Below are positions 10,389-19,342 of a stretch of 64,000 nt of DNA, one piece after another (position 1 is the stretch's first letter; the number at the start of each line of letters is the position of its first letter). Both the position numbers and the translations under genes were made by a program. The notes under the pieces are model-generated. The model was not told the DNA's origin, did no database searches, and saw only the letters and a list, made by a program, of their open reading frames with translations. The stretch is from Chlorogloeopsis fritschii (GTDB lineage: Bacteria > Cyanobacteriota > Cyanobacteriia > Cyanobacteriales > Nostocaceae): the NCBI RefSeq assembly GCF_043099315.1, contig NZ_CP170746.1. The stretch is one strand, 5' to 3'.

Positions 10389-11405
10389 CTACTCTTCATT
10401 TAATATTGCTTGTTCATCAAGGAAAGCTTGTAGCCGGATCTCGTAGTCTTCATAGTAAAGGGTGTAAAGTGCTTGGCTATAAAGTAGTTTTCCGTCTAAG
10501 GGATATTCTTCGTCTAGAAAGTCATTGAATTCTAGATTCTCTTCGTATCCAATGATGATTTCTTCTTCCTTGACTTCTGTTACCTCAAATTCTTGTGCTT
10601 TTTTCTCTAAATCTAAAATGAAGAACGACGCTAGTGTATATCGTAATAAGCTTTCAGTTATTTCTACAATAAGCCTTGATAGATTTATGTCGCTTTTCAA
10701 AAGTTTTGGCACTTCTCTTCCATGAGAAATATCGCCCCTGTCATTTCTAAAATTACTGATTTTGTTAATTAAAGTTTGACAAGCTCTTATAAAATCAATT
10801 TCAAGTATATCTCCGTGATCAGATAAAAGCTTAATAGCTTGTTTAAAGTTAGCATCCTCAGAAGTGGGTTTTTGATTTAATGAGAAAGAGGAATTTTGTA
10901 TGAGTTCAAAAAATGATGTTTTCTCATCACAAATTAATTTTTCGCAAGCTATTAAGAATTGAACTTCTTCACCGTCCATACCTTTTTCTTGTGAAATTTT
11001 TATAGCTTCCTTAAATATTGATCCAATTTTATTGATATCATTATTATTTGGCTTCTTGTTTTGAAGCGATTGAAAAGCCTTTTCAATTAAATCAAAAAAA
11101 ACAGAGTCACCCACATCCTTTTCTAGGATACCTAGAGCCGTAGAGAACTGTATATGAACTGATTTATTATTTATCAGCTTTTTAATATCAACTTTTGGCA
11201 ATTTAGATAATGAAGTAATAAATGAAGACAATAGAGAAAAGATAATTGTCTTAGAAATACCTTGAACAAGTGAATTGCAACATTCAATAGTAATATCAGG
11301 ATGTTCTTCTTGATTCCTTTCTGCTGTTTCAATTATAGGAATATAGTATTCAAATTCGGGAAATTTTTCTGTGTTTTTAATAATAAGTTCTTTTAGGCTA
11401 TCCAT
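10389..11405 (-). CDS. Abortive-infection-like protein inside the restriction locus
   Basis: About 338 residues, acidic and helical, with low-GC codon use compared with the hsd genes around it. The motif RNDRGDISHG near residue 225 resembles the RN..G..HG signature of the Abi_C (abortive infection C-terminal) family, which I infer from pattern only. The start is set by GGAGG at 11415-11411 just inside the hsdS end, five bases before ATG 11405 (ATG 11408 is the alternative). It ends six bases before hsdR and is clearly co-transcribed with it. Unlike hsdM, hsdS and hsdR it shows no damage. It could be a phage-defence cargo gene; the identification as Abi-like is moderate. Confidence 0.6.
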   Translation of the reverse strand: MDSLKELIIKNTEKFPEFEYYIPIIETAERNQEEHPDITIECCNSLVQGISKTIIFSLLSSFITSLSKLPKVDIKKLINNKSVHIQFSTALGILEKDVGDSVFFDLIEKAFQSLQNKKPNNNDINKIGSIFKEAIKISQEKGMDGEEVQFLIACEKLICDEKTSFFELIQNSSFSLNQKPTSEDANFKQAIKLLSDHGDILEIDFIRACQTLINKISNFRNDRGDISHGREVPKLLKSDINLSRLIVEITESLLRYTLASFFILDLEKKAQEFEVTEVKEEEIIIGYEENLEFNDFLDEEYPLDGKLLYSQALYTLYYEDYEIRLQAFLDEQAILNEE

Positions 11406-11416
11406 CATATCCTCCA

Positions 11417-12049
11417 CTACACAAACATTTTTTGAAGTAAACCTTTTTTGAATTGTTCGTTGCAATCGATATAGTGGGAGATAGCTTCAATTTTTTGGTC
11501 AATAGCAGTTAGAAAATTCGCTATTTTACCTTGCTCTTCAATTGATCTACAGAACACGATAGGGACTTCGCTTAATGAGTCTTGTCCCACATTAAATCTT
11601 GTACTGCCGCCACTGCGATTAGTAATTTCTTTGCGAACAGCTTCGGTTTTTAATAAATTATGAAAATAAACTGGATTGAAACTTATTTTTGGACGACCGC
11701 GAATAACGAAACCTCCAAAAGTAGCTTTTTTATTCCTGTCTAAATAAACATTTGATTGTCCTGCTTCTTCTCTGATTTCAGAACTTCTTTGAAACAAGAT
11801 ATCGCCATACTTTACGTCATTATTCTCGAACTCTTGTTCTGTAATTTCAACACTGCCAATAATAGAATCATGGTATATTGGAGCATCATTAATTATATCC
11901 AACACATTAATGAATTTTTTCCCACGACCATATTTTGATTTGTCAGCATTAATCCCATTTTTAAAGCCGAATACTTCGCCGAGCTTTTTTTCTTCCCAGT
12001 TTGAGAAGGGGGAGCCGTCTGATTGTTTGAAGCGAACGCACCACTGCAT
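11417..12049 (-). CDS. hsdS: Half-length type I specificity subunit S
   Basis: Specificity subunits choose the DNA target of type I enzymes and normally have about 400 residues with two target-recognition domains. Here only about 205 residues remain: one recognition domain beginning at RFKQSDGSPF (WEEKKLGEVF) and the conserved C-terminal helix region KIANFLTAIDQKIEAI ending GLLQKMFV. The frame begins inside the hsdM reading frame, so the first half and its start were probably lost by a deletion; the apparent ATG 12049 comes from hsdM sequence. Half-S proteins can sometimes work as dimers, so function is not excluded. Confidence 0.75.
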   Translation of the reverse strand: MQWCVRFKQSDGSPFSNWEEKKLGEVFGFKNGINADKSKYGRGKKFINVLDIINDAPIYHDSIIGSVEITEQEFENNDVKYGDILFQRSSEIREEAGQSNVYLDRNKKATFGGFVIRGRPKISFNPVYFHNLLKTEAVRKEITNRSGGSTRFNVGQDSLSEVPIVFCRSIEEQGKIANFLTAIDQKIEAISHYIDCNEQFKKGLLQKMFV

Positions 12050-13567
12050 CTAAATCAATCGGTTCGTCCTCCTCAAACGTATCCACATAGCGCGGAATAT
12101 TGAGATTAAAATTATTCTCCTCAATCTCCGCTAAAGGTGCGCGATAACTATACTTTTCCTCCTCTAACCTTTGGCGATAGGTGGAAATAATTTTGTCAAC
12201 ATCCTGATCCCGTAAAAGATTTTGATTCGTTGCCTTCTCGAAATAGGCACTAGCGTCAATGAACAAAATATCTTCAGGAGATTCCCGGCACTTTTTCAAC
12301 ACTAAAATGCAAGTGGGGATACTGGTGCCATAAAAAATATTGGCAGGCAACCCAATCACCGCATCCAACCAATTCCGCTCCTTGATTAGATACTGGCGAA
12401 TACGCCCCTCTGTCCCCCCTCGAAACAAAACCCCGTGGGGCAACACCACTGCCATAATGCCATTCTCATCCAGGTGATGAAGCATGTGCTGTACAAAAGC
12501 AAAATCAGCTTTAGACGCTGGAGCCAACGCCCCATACTGACTAAAGCGATCATCTGACTCAAATAGCTTATTAGCACTCCACTTGGCTGAAAACGGCGGA
12601 TTTGCCACCACCGCCTCAAACCGCATTCCCTCATGCTGGGGGTTCTCTAACGTATCCTCCTGGCGCAGATCAAAATTCCGATAATGCACCCCATGCAAAA
12701 TCATGTTCATCCGCGCCAGGTTGTAAGTTGTGCGGTTCATTTCTTGTCCGTAAAAATCCCCGACTGATTCCACCTCCCGCGCCACCCGTAGCAGCAAAGA
12801 TCCCGAACCACAAGTCGGGTCATAAACCGACTTCAGCCGCTCCTTCCCCGTCGTCACAATCTTCGCCAATACCTTAGAAACCTGCTGCGGCGTGTAAAAC
12901 TCTCCTGCCTTTTTACCTGCACCACTGGCAAACTGCCCAATCAAATACTCATAGGCATCCCCCAGAACATCGCTCTCGGTGTCTCCCAACCGAAAATCAA
13001 TCTTATCGAGATGCACTAAAATCTTGGCAATTAAAGCATTTTTTGCCTTCGGAGTCGCCCCAACTTCGTCGAATTCAGATCCAGATCCTCAAACAAATGA
13101 TCAAAATCTTCCTCACTTTCCTTGCCCATTGTGGAGCGTTCAATGCTGTTAAGCACCTGGGCGAGATCATCCAAAATAAAATTTGACGACTCAAAATCCT
13201 CATCCCTCAAATTTTCTTCATGGGCTTTTTTCGCCCCTAACGCCCGCTCCGCTAAAGAACTGAACAACTCTGAGGGTTTCAGAAAATATCCCAGCGTGGC
13301 GATCGACTCTTCCCGAATCGCCTCTAAATATTCTTGCCCCTCCTCGGAAGATTCGTCAATCTCCAGAAAGTCAATGCCATCCTCCGCTAACACTTCATTG
13401 GCATAAAGATGCTGCCGCTCAGAGAGGTACTTGTAGAAAATAAACCCTAAGCAATAATCCCGAAACTCATCAGCATTCATCTTGCCCCGAAGCGAGTCGG
13501 CAATATTCCAAAGCTGGGTTTCTAGCTTTTTCTTGTGTCCGTTTTGTCCGTTCAGTCCGTTCGTCAT
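11961..13567 (-). pseudogene. hsdM: Type I DNA methyltransferase subunit M, frameshifted and truncated
   Basis: N6-adenine methyltransferase subunit. The first part (13567-13031, 178 residues, start ATG 13567) holds the helical N-terminal domain and ends in LGRLRRQKML. The second part (continuous to 11961 in another frame) holds SAM motif I DPTCGSGSLL and the catalytic NPPF (VVANPPFSAKW). The two parts join if one base is added near 13051-13061 (the codons for TPKAKNALIAKIL can be read directly after it), so this is a one-base deletion or a sequencing error. The C-terminus is also lost: after DEPIDLDAVV the frame enters hsdS DNA out of phase. Inactive or impaired as it stands. Confidence 0.85.
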
Positions 13568-13920
13568 TTATCTCTCGTACTGGGCGATCGCTAGCACTGC
13601 CAAGAAGTGGTATCTGAGCAACGTATAGACTAACACACAAGATGATTCCTTGGTACAGTGTGTAAGTCCTAATATTGTGCTAGATGAGCATAGCAAGTTT
13701 ATAGTCATTGACCCGCGAAACAAAACGCCGCTAAAGATACTAATGGCTTACCAAAAATCAAAATCTCAACTTTGCGATCGCATTTTTATCTACAGCAACG
13801 CAAAATCCGCAAATTTGGACTTCTGTTAATAAGAATGAAAACTAAATAAGTCGGTGGAAATAAACCAAACTATGTTACGAAGCCCATGCACTATAACCAT
13901 ACATAATATTGCAGTCATTC
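13568..13920. other. Gene-free spacer upstream of hsdM
   Basis: 353 bases between the hsdM start and the 3' end of the HxlR-type regulator. One HIP1 site lies near 13585. No RNA gene, open frame with a ribosome site or clear repeat was seen; the promoter of the hsd operon is presumably here. Confidence 0.5.
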
Positions 13921-14292
13921 TTACTCTTGGATCTTATATTTTGAGTTATTTTTACGACGGTTAATTTGATGCAAGTGTTGAATTGCTAATTCGTGCATTG
14001 CATATAGGATTGGTTTGAGACTTTCTCCTAAAGGTGTCAGTGAATATTCGACTTTTGGGGGAATTTGCGGATAAATTTCGCGATGAATAATACCATCTTC
14101 TTCCATCTCCCGGAGTTGCTGCGTCAGCATTTTTTGTGTAATTCCTGGTAGCAATCGCTGCAATTGGCCAAAACGTTTTACTCCTGCCATTAATTCTCTG
14201 ATAATTAATACTTTCCAGCGCCCGCCTATCACTTGCAGGGTAATTTCTAGTTCACACGTCAGCTTGTGATGATTTTCTGATTCAGCTTTCAT
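13921..14292 (-). CDS. HxlR-family helix-turn-helix regulator
   Basis: 123 residues with the winged helix typical of the HxlR family: Cys13 before LEITLQVIGGRWKVLI, then the recognition region FGQLQRLLPGITQKMLTQQL and the wing EYSLTPLGESL. Family members often sense electrophiles or oxidants through that Cys and regulate a divergent neighbour. Here the divergent gene, 329 bases away, is serA, which is an unusual target, so the real target may be elsewhere. Confidence 0.88.
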   Translation of the reverse strand: MKAESENHHKLTCELEITLQVIGGRWKVLIIRELMAGVKRFGQLQRLLPGITQKMLTQQLREMEEDGIIHREIYPQIPPKVEYSLTPLGESLKPILYAMHELAIQHLHQINRRKNNSKYKIQE

Positions 14293-14621
14293 GGTTGGTT
14301 GGGTAAAATAATTTACAAAAAATTAAACAAGCGATCGCGTAGCAACTCAACAAGCATGGTCTAATAGCTTTTGAAATTTTTAATAAAATAATGAGTATTT
14401 GCGTCCTTGATGGTTTATATTTACCGAGGGAGTGGTACTAAATCTGTGCACCTTCAGTGATGGAGGTTTCTGCAACTAAAACTCTCACACAATCACCAAG
14501 AGGTATGGCTGGTTTGGTGTTCGATTGGCAAATTCATACCACTTGCTTAATTGGTACAGATAAACATTAAACTTATAAATTCTACCAACTGCATTACCTC
14601 TAGCTTAAAACTTAAAGTATC
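14293..14621. other. Spacer between divergent hxlR-type gene and serA
   Basis: 329 bases, AT-rich, with one HIP1-like site near 14330. It must hold both divergent promoters, but I could not point to convincing promoter boxes or an operator palindrome. Confidence 0.4.
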
Positions 14622-16202
14622 ATGTCTAAGGTTCTCGTCTCCGATCCTATTGACCAAGCTGGGATTGATATTTTATCCCAAGTTGCCACTGTTGATGTCA
14701 AAACAAATCTCAAACCAGAAGAACTAGTACAAATCATAGGTGACTATGATGCACTGATGATTCGTTCTGGTACTCGTGTCACAAAAGAAATCATTGAAGC
14801 TGGCACGCAGCTAAAAATTATCGGACGTGCCGGCGTGGGTGTAGATAATGTAGATGTTCCCGCCGCTACTCGTAAAGGGATAGTAGTTGTCAACTCTCCA
14901 GAGGGCAACACGATCGCCGCTGCCGAACACGCACTAGCGATGATGTTGTCTTTATCTCGCTACATCCCTGATGCGAATGCATCTGTAAAACGCGGCGAGT
15001 GGGATCGCAAAAGCTTCATTGGAGCAGAGGTATACAAGAAAACTCTTGGCGTGATTGGCTTGGGTAAAATCGGCTCTCATGTTGCCACTGTTGCTAAAGC
15101 AATGGGCATGAAACTGCTTGCCTACGATCCCTTTATTTCTACAGAACGAGCAGAACAAATCGGCTGTCAACTGGTAGAACTGGATTTATTGGTACAGCAA
15201 GCAGACTACATCACGCTGCATATGCCTAAAACTCCAGAGACTACCCACCTAATCGATGCCAAAATGCTGGCAAAAATGAAACCCACTGCTCGGATTGTCA
15301 ATTGCGCTCGCGGTGGCATCATTGATGAAGAAGCTCTAGCTGTGGCTCTCAAAGAGGGGCAAATTGCCGGAGCTGCCCTGGATGTGTTTGAATCAGAACC
15401 CTTGGGAGAATCTTCCTTAAGAGCTTTAGGCAAAGAAATTATTCTCACTCCCCATTTAGGTGCATCGACGACAGAAGCACAAGTGAATGTGGCGATTGAT
15501 GTTGCCGAACAAATCCGCGATGTATTGTTGGGATTACCAGCGCGATCGGCAGTCAACATTCCTGGACTCGGCCCTGATATATTGGAAGAACTCAAACCTT
15601 ATATGCAGTTGGCAGAAACTCTGGGTAAGTTGGTGGGACGACTGGCTGGCGGTAGAGTAGAATTACTCAACGTTAGATTGCAAGGTGAATTAGCAACCAA
15701 CAAAAGTCAGCCTTTGGTAATCGCATCTCTAAAAGGACTTCTTTACCAAGCACTGCGGGAAAGGGTAAATTATGTAAATGCTACCCTTGAAGCCAAAGAA
15801 CGAGGAATCCGCGTGATTGAAACACGCGATGCTGCGATTAAAGACTACGCAGGTTCTCTGCATTTAGAAGCTACAGGTTCTTTGGGTACTCATTCTGTCA
15901 CTGGTGCTTTGTTGGGTGACGGAGAAATCCGCCTGACTAACATTGACGGTTTCCCTGTCAACGTTCCTCCCAGCCAGCATATGCTGTTTACCCTCCACCG
16001 CGATATGCCGGGAATTATCGGTAAACTTGGTTCCCTGTTGGGTAGTTTTAATGTCAATATTGCCAGTATGCAGGTAGGTAGGAAAATTGTTCGCGGTGAT
16101 GCAGTGATGGTTCTCAGTCTCGACGATCCCTTACCTGAAGGGATTTTGAGTGAGATTAAAAAAGTGGCTGGCATTCGGGATGCTTATACAGTAACACTTT
16201 AA
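14622..16202 (+). CDS. serA: D-3-phosphoglycerate dehydrogenase
   Basis: First step of the phosphorylated serine pathway: 3-phosphoglycerate to 3-phosphohydroxypyruvate with NAD. 526 residues, the long form with three parts: catalytic/NAD domain (GLGKIG at 146-151, Arg230 in NCARGG, Glu259, His278 in PHLGAST), an intervening ASB domain, and a C-terminal ACT domain (about 455-526, FTLHRDMPGIIGKLG) that usually binds serine. In the next 150 bases there is a heptamer-like ATGAAGGAT repeat, then prmA on the same strand. Confidence 0.97.
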   Translation: MSKVLVSDPIDQAGIDILSQVATVDVKTNLKPEELVQIIGDYDALMIRSGTRVTKEIIEAGTQLKIIGRAGVGVDNVDVPAATRKGIVVVNSPEGNTIAAAEHALAMMLSLSRYIPDANASVKRGEWDRKSFIGAEVYKKTLGVIGLGKIGSHVATVAKAMGMKLLAYDPFISTERAEQIGCQLVELDLLVQQADYITLHMPKTPETTHLIDAKMLAKMKPTARIVNCARGGIIDEEALAVALKEGQIAGAALDVFESEPLGESSLRALGKEIILTPHLGASTTEAQVNVAIDVAEQIRDVLLGLPARSAVNIPGLGPDILEELKPYMQLAETLGKLVGRLAGGRVELLNVRLQGELATNKSQPLVIASLKGLLYQALRERVNYVNATLEAKERGIRVIETRDAAIKDYAGSLHLEATGSLGTHSVTGALLGDGEIRLTNIDGFPVNVPPSQHMLFTLHRDMPGIIGKLGSLLGSFNVNIASMQVGRKIVRGDAVMVLSLDDPLPEGILSEIKKVAGIRDAYTVTL

Positions 16203-16356
16203 AAGAATGAAGGATAAAGGATGAAGGATGAAATATTAAGTAAGTAGGTGGACAGAATGAAACATAAAAAGATTTATCTCTGATTTACCGTCAGCATAAC
16301 TGCCTTCTACTTAAAAATTCTTTCATCCTTTAGCCTTTACACTTCATACTTTAGAT

Positions 16357-17256
16357 ATGGCTAATACTTGGTGGGAATTACAAATTTTTTGTGAACCAGA
16401 CTTAGAAGATGCTATTTTTTGGCGGCTAGGGGTTTTTGGTTGTCGTGGCACAGCAAGCGAACAAAAAGGAAATTACAGTCTGGTTAAGGCTTACTTGCCG
16501 ATATTTCAGGCGCAGCTTTTGGATTTAGCAGCACTATCGTTGTGGCTGCGTCAAGACGCCATTTGTATGGGAATTTCTGCACCTACCATGCATTGGCAGT
16601 TGATAGACGAACAAGATTGGGCAAGTAGTTGGAAACAATACTGGCAACCGCAGGAAATTGGCGATCGCTTTTTGATTAATCCTGCATGGCAGCCACTTCC
16701 AGAAAATTCTGATCGCTTGCTAATCCTGCTCGATCCTGGTATGGCTTTTGGTACGGGTACTCACGCCACAACTCAATTATGTTTGGAATCTTTAGAAATG
16801 CGGCTGGGTAATTCTTTGGCTCAGGCAACAGATGCGGTAATTGCCGATATTGGCTGTGGTTCGGGAATTCTCTCTATCGGTGCGTTGAAATTGGGAGCAA
16901 AAAAAGTTTACGCGGTAGATAACGATCCCTTAGCAGTGCAATCTACGGAAGAAAATCGCGCCCTCAATAATATCGAGCCTGAAAGCTTAGTGGTGGCGCA
17001 AGGAAGTGTAGATGTTTTGACAAAACTGGTTGCAGAGCCAGTTGATGGTATTGTTTGCAATATTTTGGCTGATGTAATTATTGAACTAGTACCGCAGATG
17101 AGTGCGATCGCTAAATCTACAACTTGGGCTATTTTTAGCGGTATTTTAGTTGAGCAGTCGCAAGCCGTTGCCGATAGTTTAGAAAAACATGGCTGGATAG
17201 TAGCGACATTGTGGAAACGTAAAGAGTGGTGTTGCTTGAATGCGAGACGCTCTTAA
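16357..17256 (+). CDS. prmA: Ribosomal protein L11 methyltransferase
   Basis: Methylates lysines of ribosomal protein L11 with SAM. 299 residues, usual length. The N-terminal substrate-recognition domain (about 1-90) is followed by the Rossmann methyltransferase with LDPGMAFGTGTH (125-136), SAM motif I DIGCGSGIL (164-172) and the family-specific NILADVI. The serA-prmA order is common in cyanobacteria. A short palindrome lies 12 bases after the stop. Confidence 0.95.
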   Translation: MANTWWELQIFCEPDLEDAIFWRLGVFGCRGTASEQKGNYSLVKAYLPIFQAQLLDLAALSLWLRQDAICMGISAPTMHWQLIDEQDWASSWKQYWQPQEIGDRFLINPAWQPLPENSDRLLILLDPGMAFGTGTHATTQLCLESLEMRLGNSLAQATDAVIADIGCGSGILSIGALKLGAKKVYAVDNDPLAVQSTEENRALNNIEPESLVVAQGSVDVLTKLVAEPVDGIVCNILADVIIELVPQMSAIAKSTTWAIFSGILVEQSQAVADSLEKHGWIVATLWKRKEWCCLNARRS

Positions 17257-17268
17257 GAAAACCTTGTA

Positions 17269-17292
17269 CCAGACGCGATATATCGCGTCTGG
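17269..17292. repeat. Palindrome CCAGACGCGATA/TATCGCGTCTGG
   Basis: Perfect 24-bp palindrome just after prmA; a longer relative lies at 17687-17718 and a weaker one at 46599-46627. It belongs to a dispersed palindrome type and could act as a transcription stop. Confidence 0.75.
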
Positions 17293-17378
17293 GCATCTGG
17301 ATTTATACCGCGATTCAGCAACACCATTTAAAAAAAAGCACCTATAGAATCAAGAGAATATTTGCCAGCCACAAGTGC

Positions 17379-17570
17379 TTACACTCTAGTTACATCTTCC
17401 TGACTTAACTGCTGCTCCACCTTACTAATAGCAGCATTCAGCCCAGCAAGCTTTGTCTCTAAATCATCTCGCATCGTCTTGAGAAATCTCAACTTTCGCT
17501 CTAGCTGGGTTTTGCGAGAGACAGACTCTCCGCTGTAGCAAGAGCTATACCAAACATTAAAGGGAAACAT
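17379..17570 (-). CDS. Small coiled-coil hypothetical protein
   Basis: 63 residues. After a short N-terminal part (MFPFNVWYSSCYSGESVSRK) the rest is one amphipathic helix with a leucine heptad pattern (LERKLRFLKTMRDDLETK then LAGLNAAISKVEQQLS), ending DVTRV. I recall similar short proteins in related cyanobacteria but cannot name a function. It is flanked on both sides by the CCAGACGCG palindromes, so it forms an isolated unit. Confidence 0.6.
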   Translation of the reverse strand: MFPFNVWYSSCYSGESVSRKTQLERKLRFLKTMRDDLETKLAGLNAAISKVEQQLSQEDVTRV

Positions 17571-17686
17571 AGTAATCCTGTCTAAATAAAACCCTACTTA
17601 AATTTTGACTAAAATTATTGTGAGATGAGGGAGAAGAGTATAGAGGGAAAACCGAATAATGCTTTGATACTCTCTAGGTAACTAGA

Positions 17687-17718
17687 TGTACCAGACGCGA
17701 AATTTCGCGTCTGGTACA
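17687..17718. repeat. Perfect 32-bp palindrome
   Basis: Left half TGTACCAGACGCGAAA is exactly complementary to the right half TTTCGCGTCTGGTACA, with no loop. The core CCAGACGCG is shared with 17269-17292. It sits three bases before the 3' end of the hydrolase gene and upstream of the small coiled-coil gene. Confidence 0.8.
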
Positions 17719-17720
17719 AA

Positions 17721-18944
17721 CTATAGAAAACGTCTGGCAATATCCTTGTAGAAATTTGGATCAGTCCAGTAGCCTAGATGGGCTTCTACACCCCATTTGC
17801 TTGGATACTCCATCTTAACATTATCTAATTTTTCGTAATAATCTAGATGACCGCTAATCGGATCTTGTAGATGATAGTAATTAACCCATTGGATTTGTTC
17901 TAGTTGGCATTGCACAGGGTTAACATTCAAATACGGAAGTTTCCAAATATATAAAGGTTTAATCCGAAAGGAATTTAACTGTTCTAAAATACGCCGTCTA
18001 ATATACTGATGATGCTGCCCCATTTCTCTAAAGAAAAAAGCGATTTTGTCTAATGGGGAACCGAAGGAAATTAAGCCTGTAATTTTGTCAATCTCCAAGC
18101 TTTTACCCAAATCTTGAGCAAGACTAGCTTCTAAACACAGAAGATTTAAAGTGTCATAGGCAATACAACTACCAAGAGAATGCCCAGCTAGTATTACTTG
18201 ATCGTAATTTGCTTGTTTATCCTTAAGAAGTTCTTTCAACATTGTTAAGGATTCTGCTAATATTTTCTCTCGAATCCAGTGGTAAGGAGATTTCATATCA
18301 GTAGTAGTGTAAATAGCAACATCAGCTACAAAATTTACTAGCAATGGAGTGACTATTTCTTTACTCAATTGCCATGCTGGTTGCAAAAAACGACCACTCA
18401 TAAATGGACTTAATAACAGCAGAATTAACCACACTATCAGTCGCAAAATAGGGAATATTAAGTTAAATATACGTAGGAATATTGTCAGCCAACGTAAGCG
18501 AAATATAAAAATTCCTTTTCCTTGCTTGTCTTTTAACAGTTCTTCTAGTAAATGTTTATTCTCCTTACGGCTATAAAAGTCTATTGTCCCTTGTAGTGTT
18601 CGTTCAGCCCACTGCAAAATTTCCGGAATACTAATTTTATTTTCTGTATCAGGTGCCCAATAGTACTCATGAATGTCTATTAAATCTTCTGCTTGAGAAT
18701 TAGCCGAACTGATTCTGACAAAACTTTCTGTCCAAGGGTAGCCTGTTGATAGTTTTCGCTTCGTAATCAGATGTTCTAGCTTAATCTGCAAATTTCGTGC
18801 TTCCAAGAATTTGATCAGGTTCTGAGCGAAATAGTCCATAGTTTCAAATGGACTTTGTTCTCCAACGCCGTGAATGACAAGAAATGCTGTGTGACCTTTA
18901 GGAAATTTAATATTAATATCTTGATTATTCATATTAATTAACAT
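17721..18944 (-). CDS. Membrane-associated alpha/beta-hydrolase-like protein
   Basis: 407 residues. Near the N-terminus is AFLVIHGVGEQ (20-30), an HG oxyanion-hole type sequence, and the lipase-like nucleophile elbow GHSLG is at 254-258 with Ser256 as the expected nucleophile. A strongly hydrophobic stretch at about 150-182 should anchor it in a membrane. The substrate is unknown; lipids would fit the membrane segment and the elbow. ATG 18932 is an alternative start four codons downstream. Confidence 0.75.
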   Translation of the reverse strand: MLINMNNQDINIKFPKGHTAFLVIHGVGEQSPFETMDYFAQNLIKFLEARNLQIKLEHLITKRKLSTGYPWTESFVRISSANSQAEDLIDIHEYYWAPDTENKISIPEILQWAERTLQGTIDFYSRKENKHLLEELLKDKQGKGIFIFRLRWLTIFLRIFNLIFPILRLIVWLILLLLSPFMSGRFLQPAWQLSKEIVTPLLVNFVADVAIYTTTDMKSPYHWIREKILAESLTMLKELLKDKQANYDQVILAGHSLGSCIAYDTLNLLCLEASLAQDLGKSLEIDKITGLISFGSPLDKIAFFFREMGQHHQYIRRRILEQLNSFRIKPLYIWKLPYLNVNPVQCQLEQIQWVNYYHLQDPISGHLDYYEKLDNVKMEYPSKWGVEAHLGYWTDPNFYKDIARRFL

Positions 18945-19342
18945 TTACTTGCAAAATCTTGATTTTTCAAATCCGCTTACTTCTTCAGTTAAAAAGCATC
19001 TACTAAATACATCCAGCATGAAGAGAGTTTATTTCGGAATTATGAAATGCAGATTTAGATTGGATGAAAAATACGTTATTAAAATAATTATTTGATTATA
19101 ACCGCAATTAATGAAGTAATAATTAGATTAATCGCTATTTATAGTCATATTTAGCAATATTTACTTGATTATAGAGAATAAAGCTTCCTCTCCCACTTTC
19201 GATATAGTGATCCCAAATAAAATATGAAGTAAATTACGAAATATAGTAGTTCGTTAATAAAAAGACTAGCTATTTTAAAGTCACGAACTACACTGCTTGT
19301 TTTTACTGAATAGGCAGAGACTTAATGAGGGAAATAATACTT
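18945..19342. other. AT-rich spacer upstream of ppsA
   Basis: About 400 bases between divergent genes, very AT-rich (for example TTATTAAAATAATTATTTGA). No gene, tRNA or clear repeat was seen. Promoters for both neighbours are expected here. Confidence 0.4.

Noticed and set aside
12602..12877. Plus-strand Pro/Ser-rich frame
   Set aside because: Antisense of hsdM.
13921..16202. HxlR-type regulator controlling serA
   Set aside because: Divergent position only; no operator palindrome found in the spacer.
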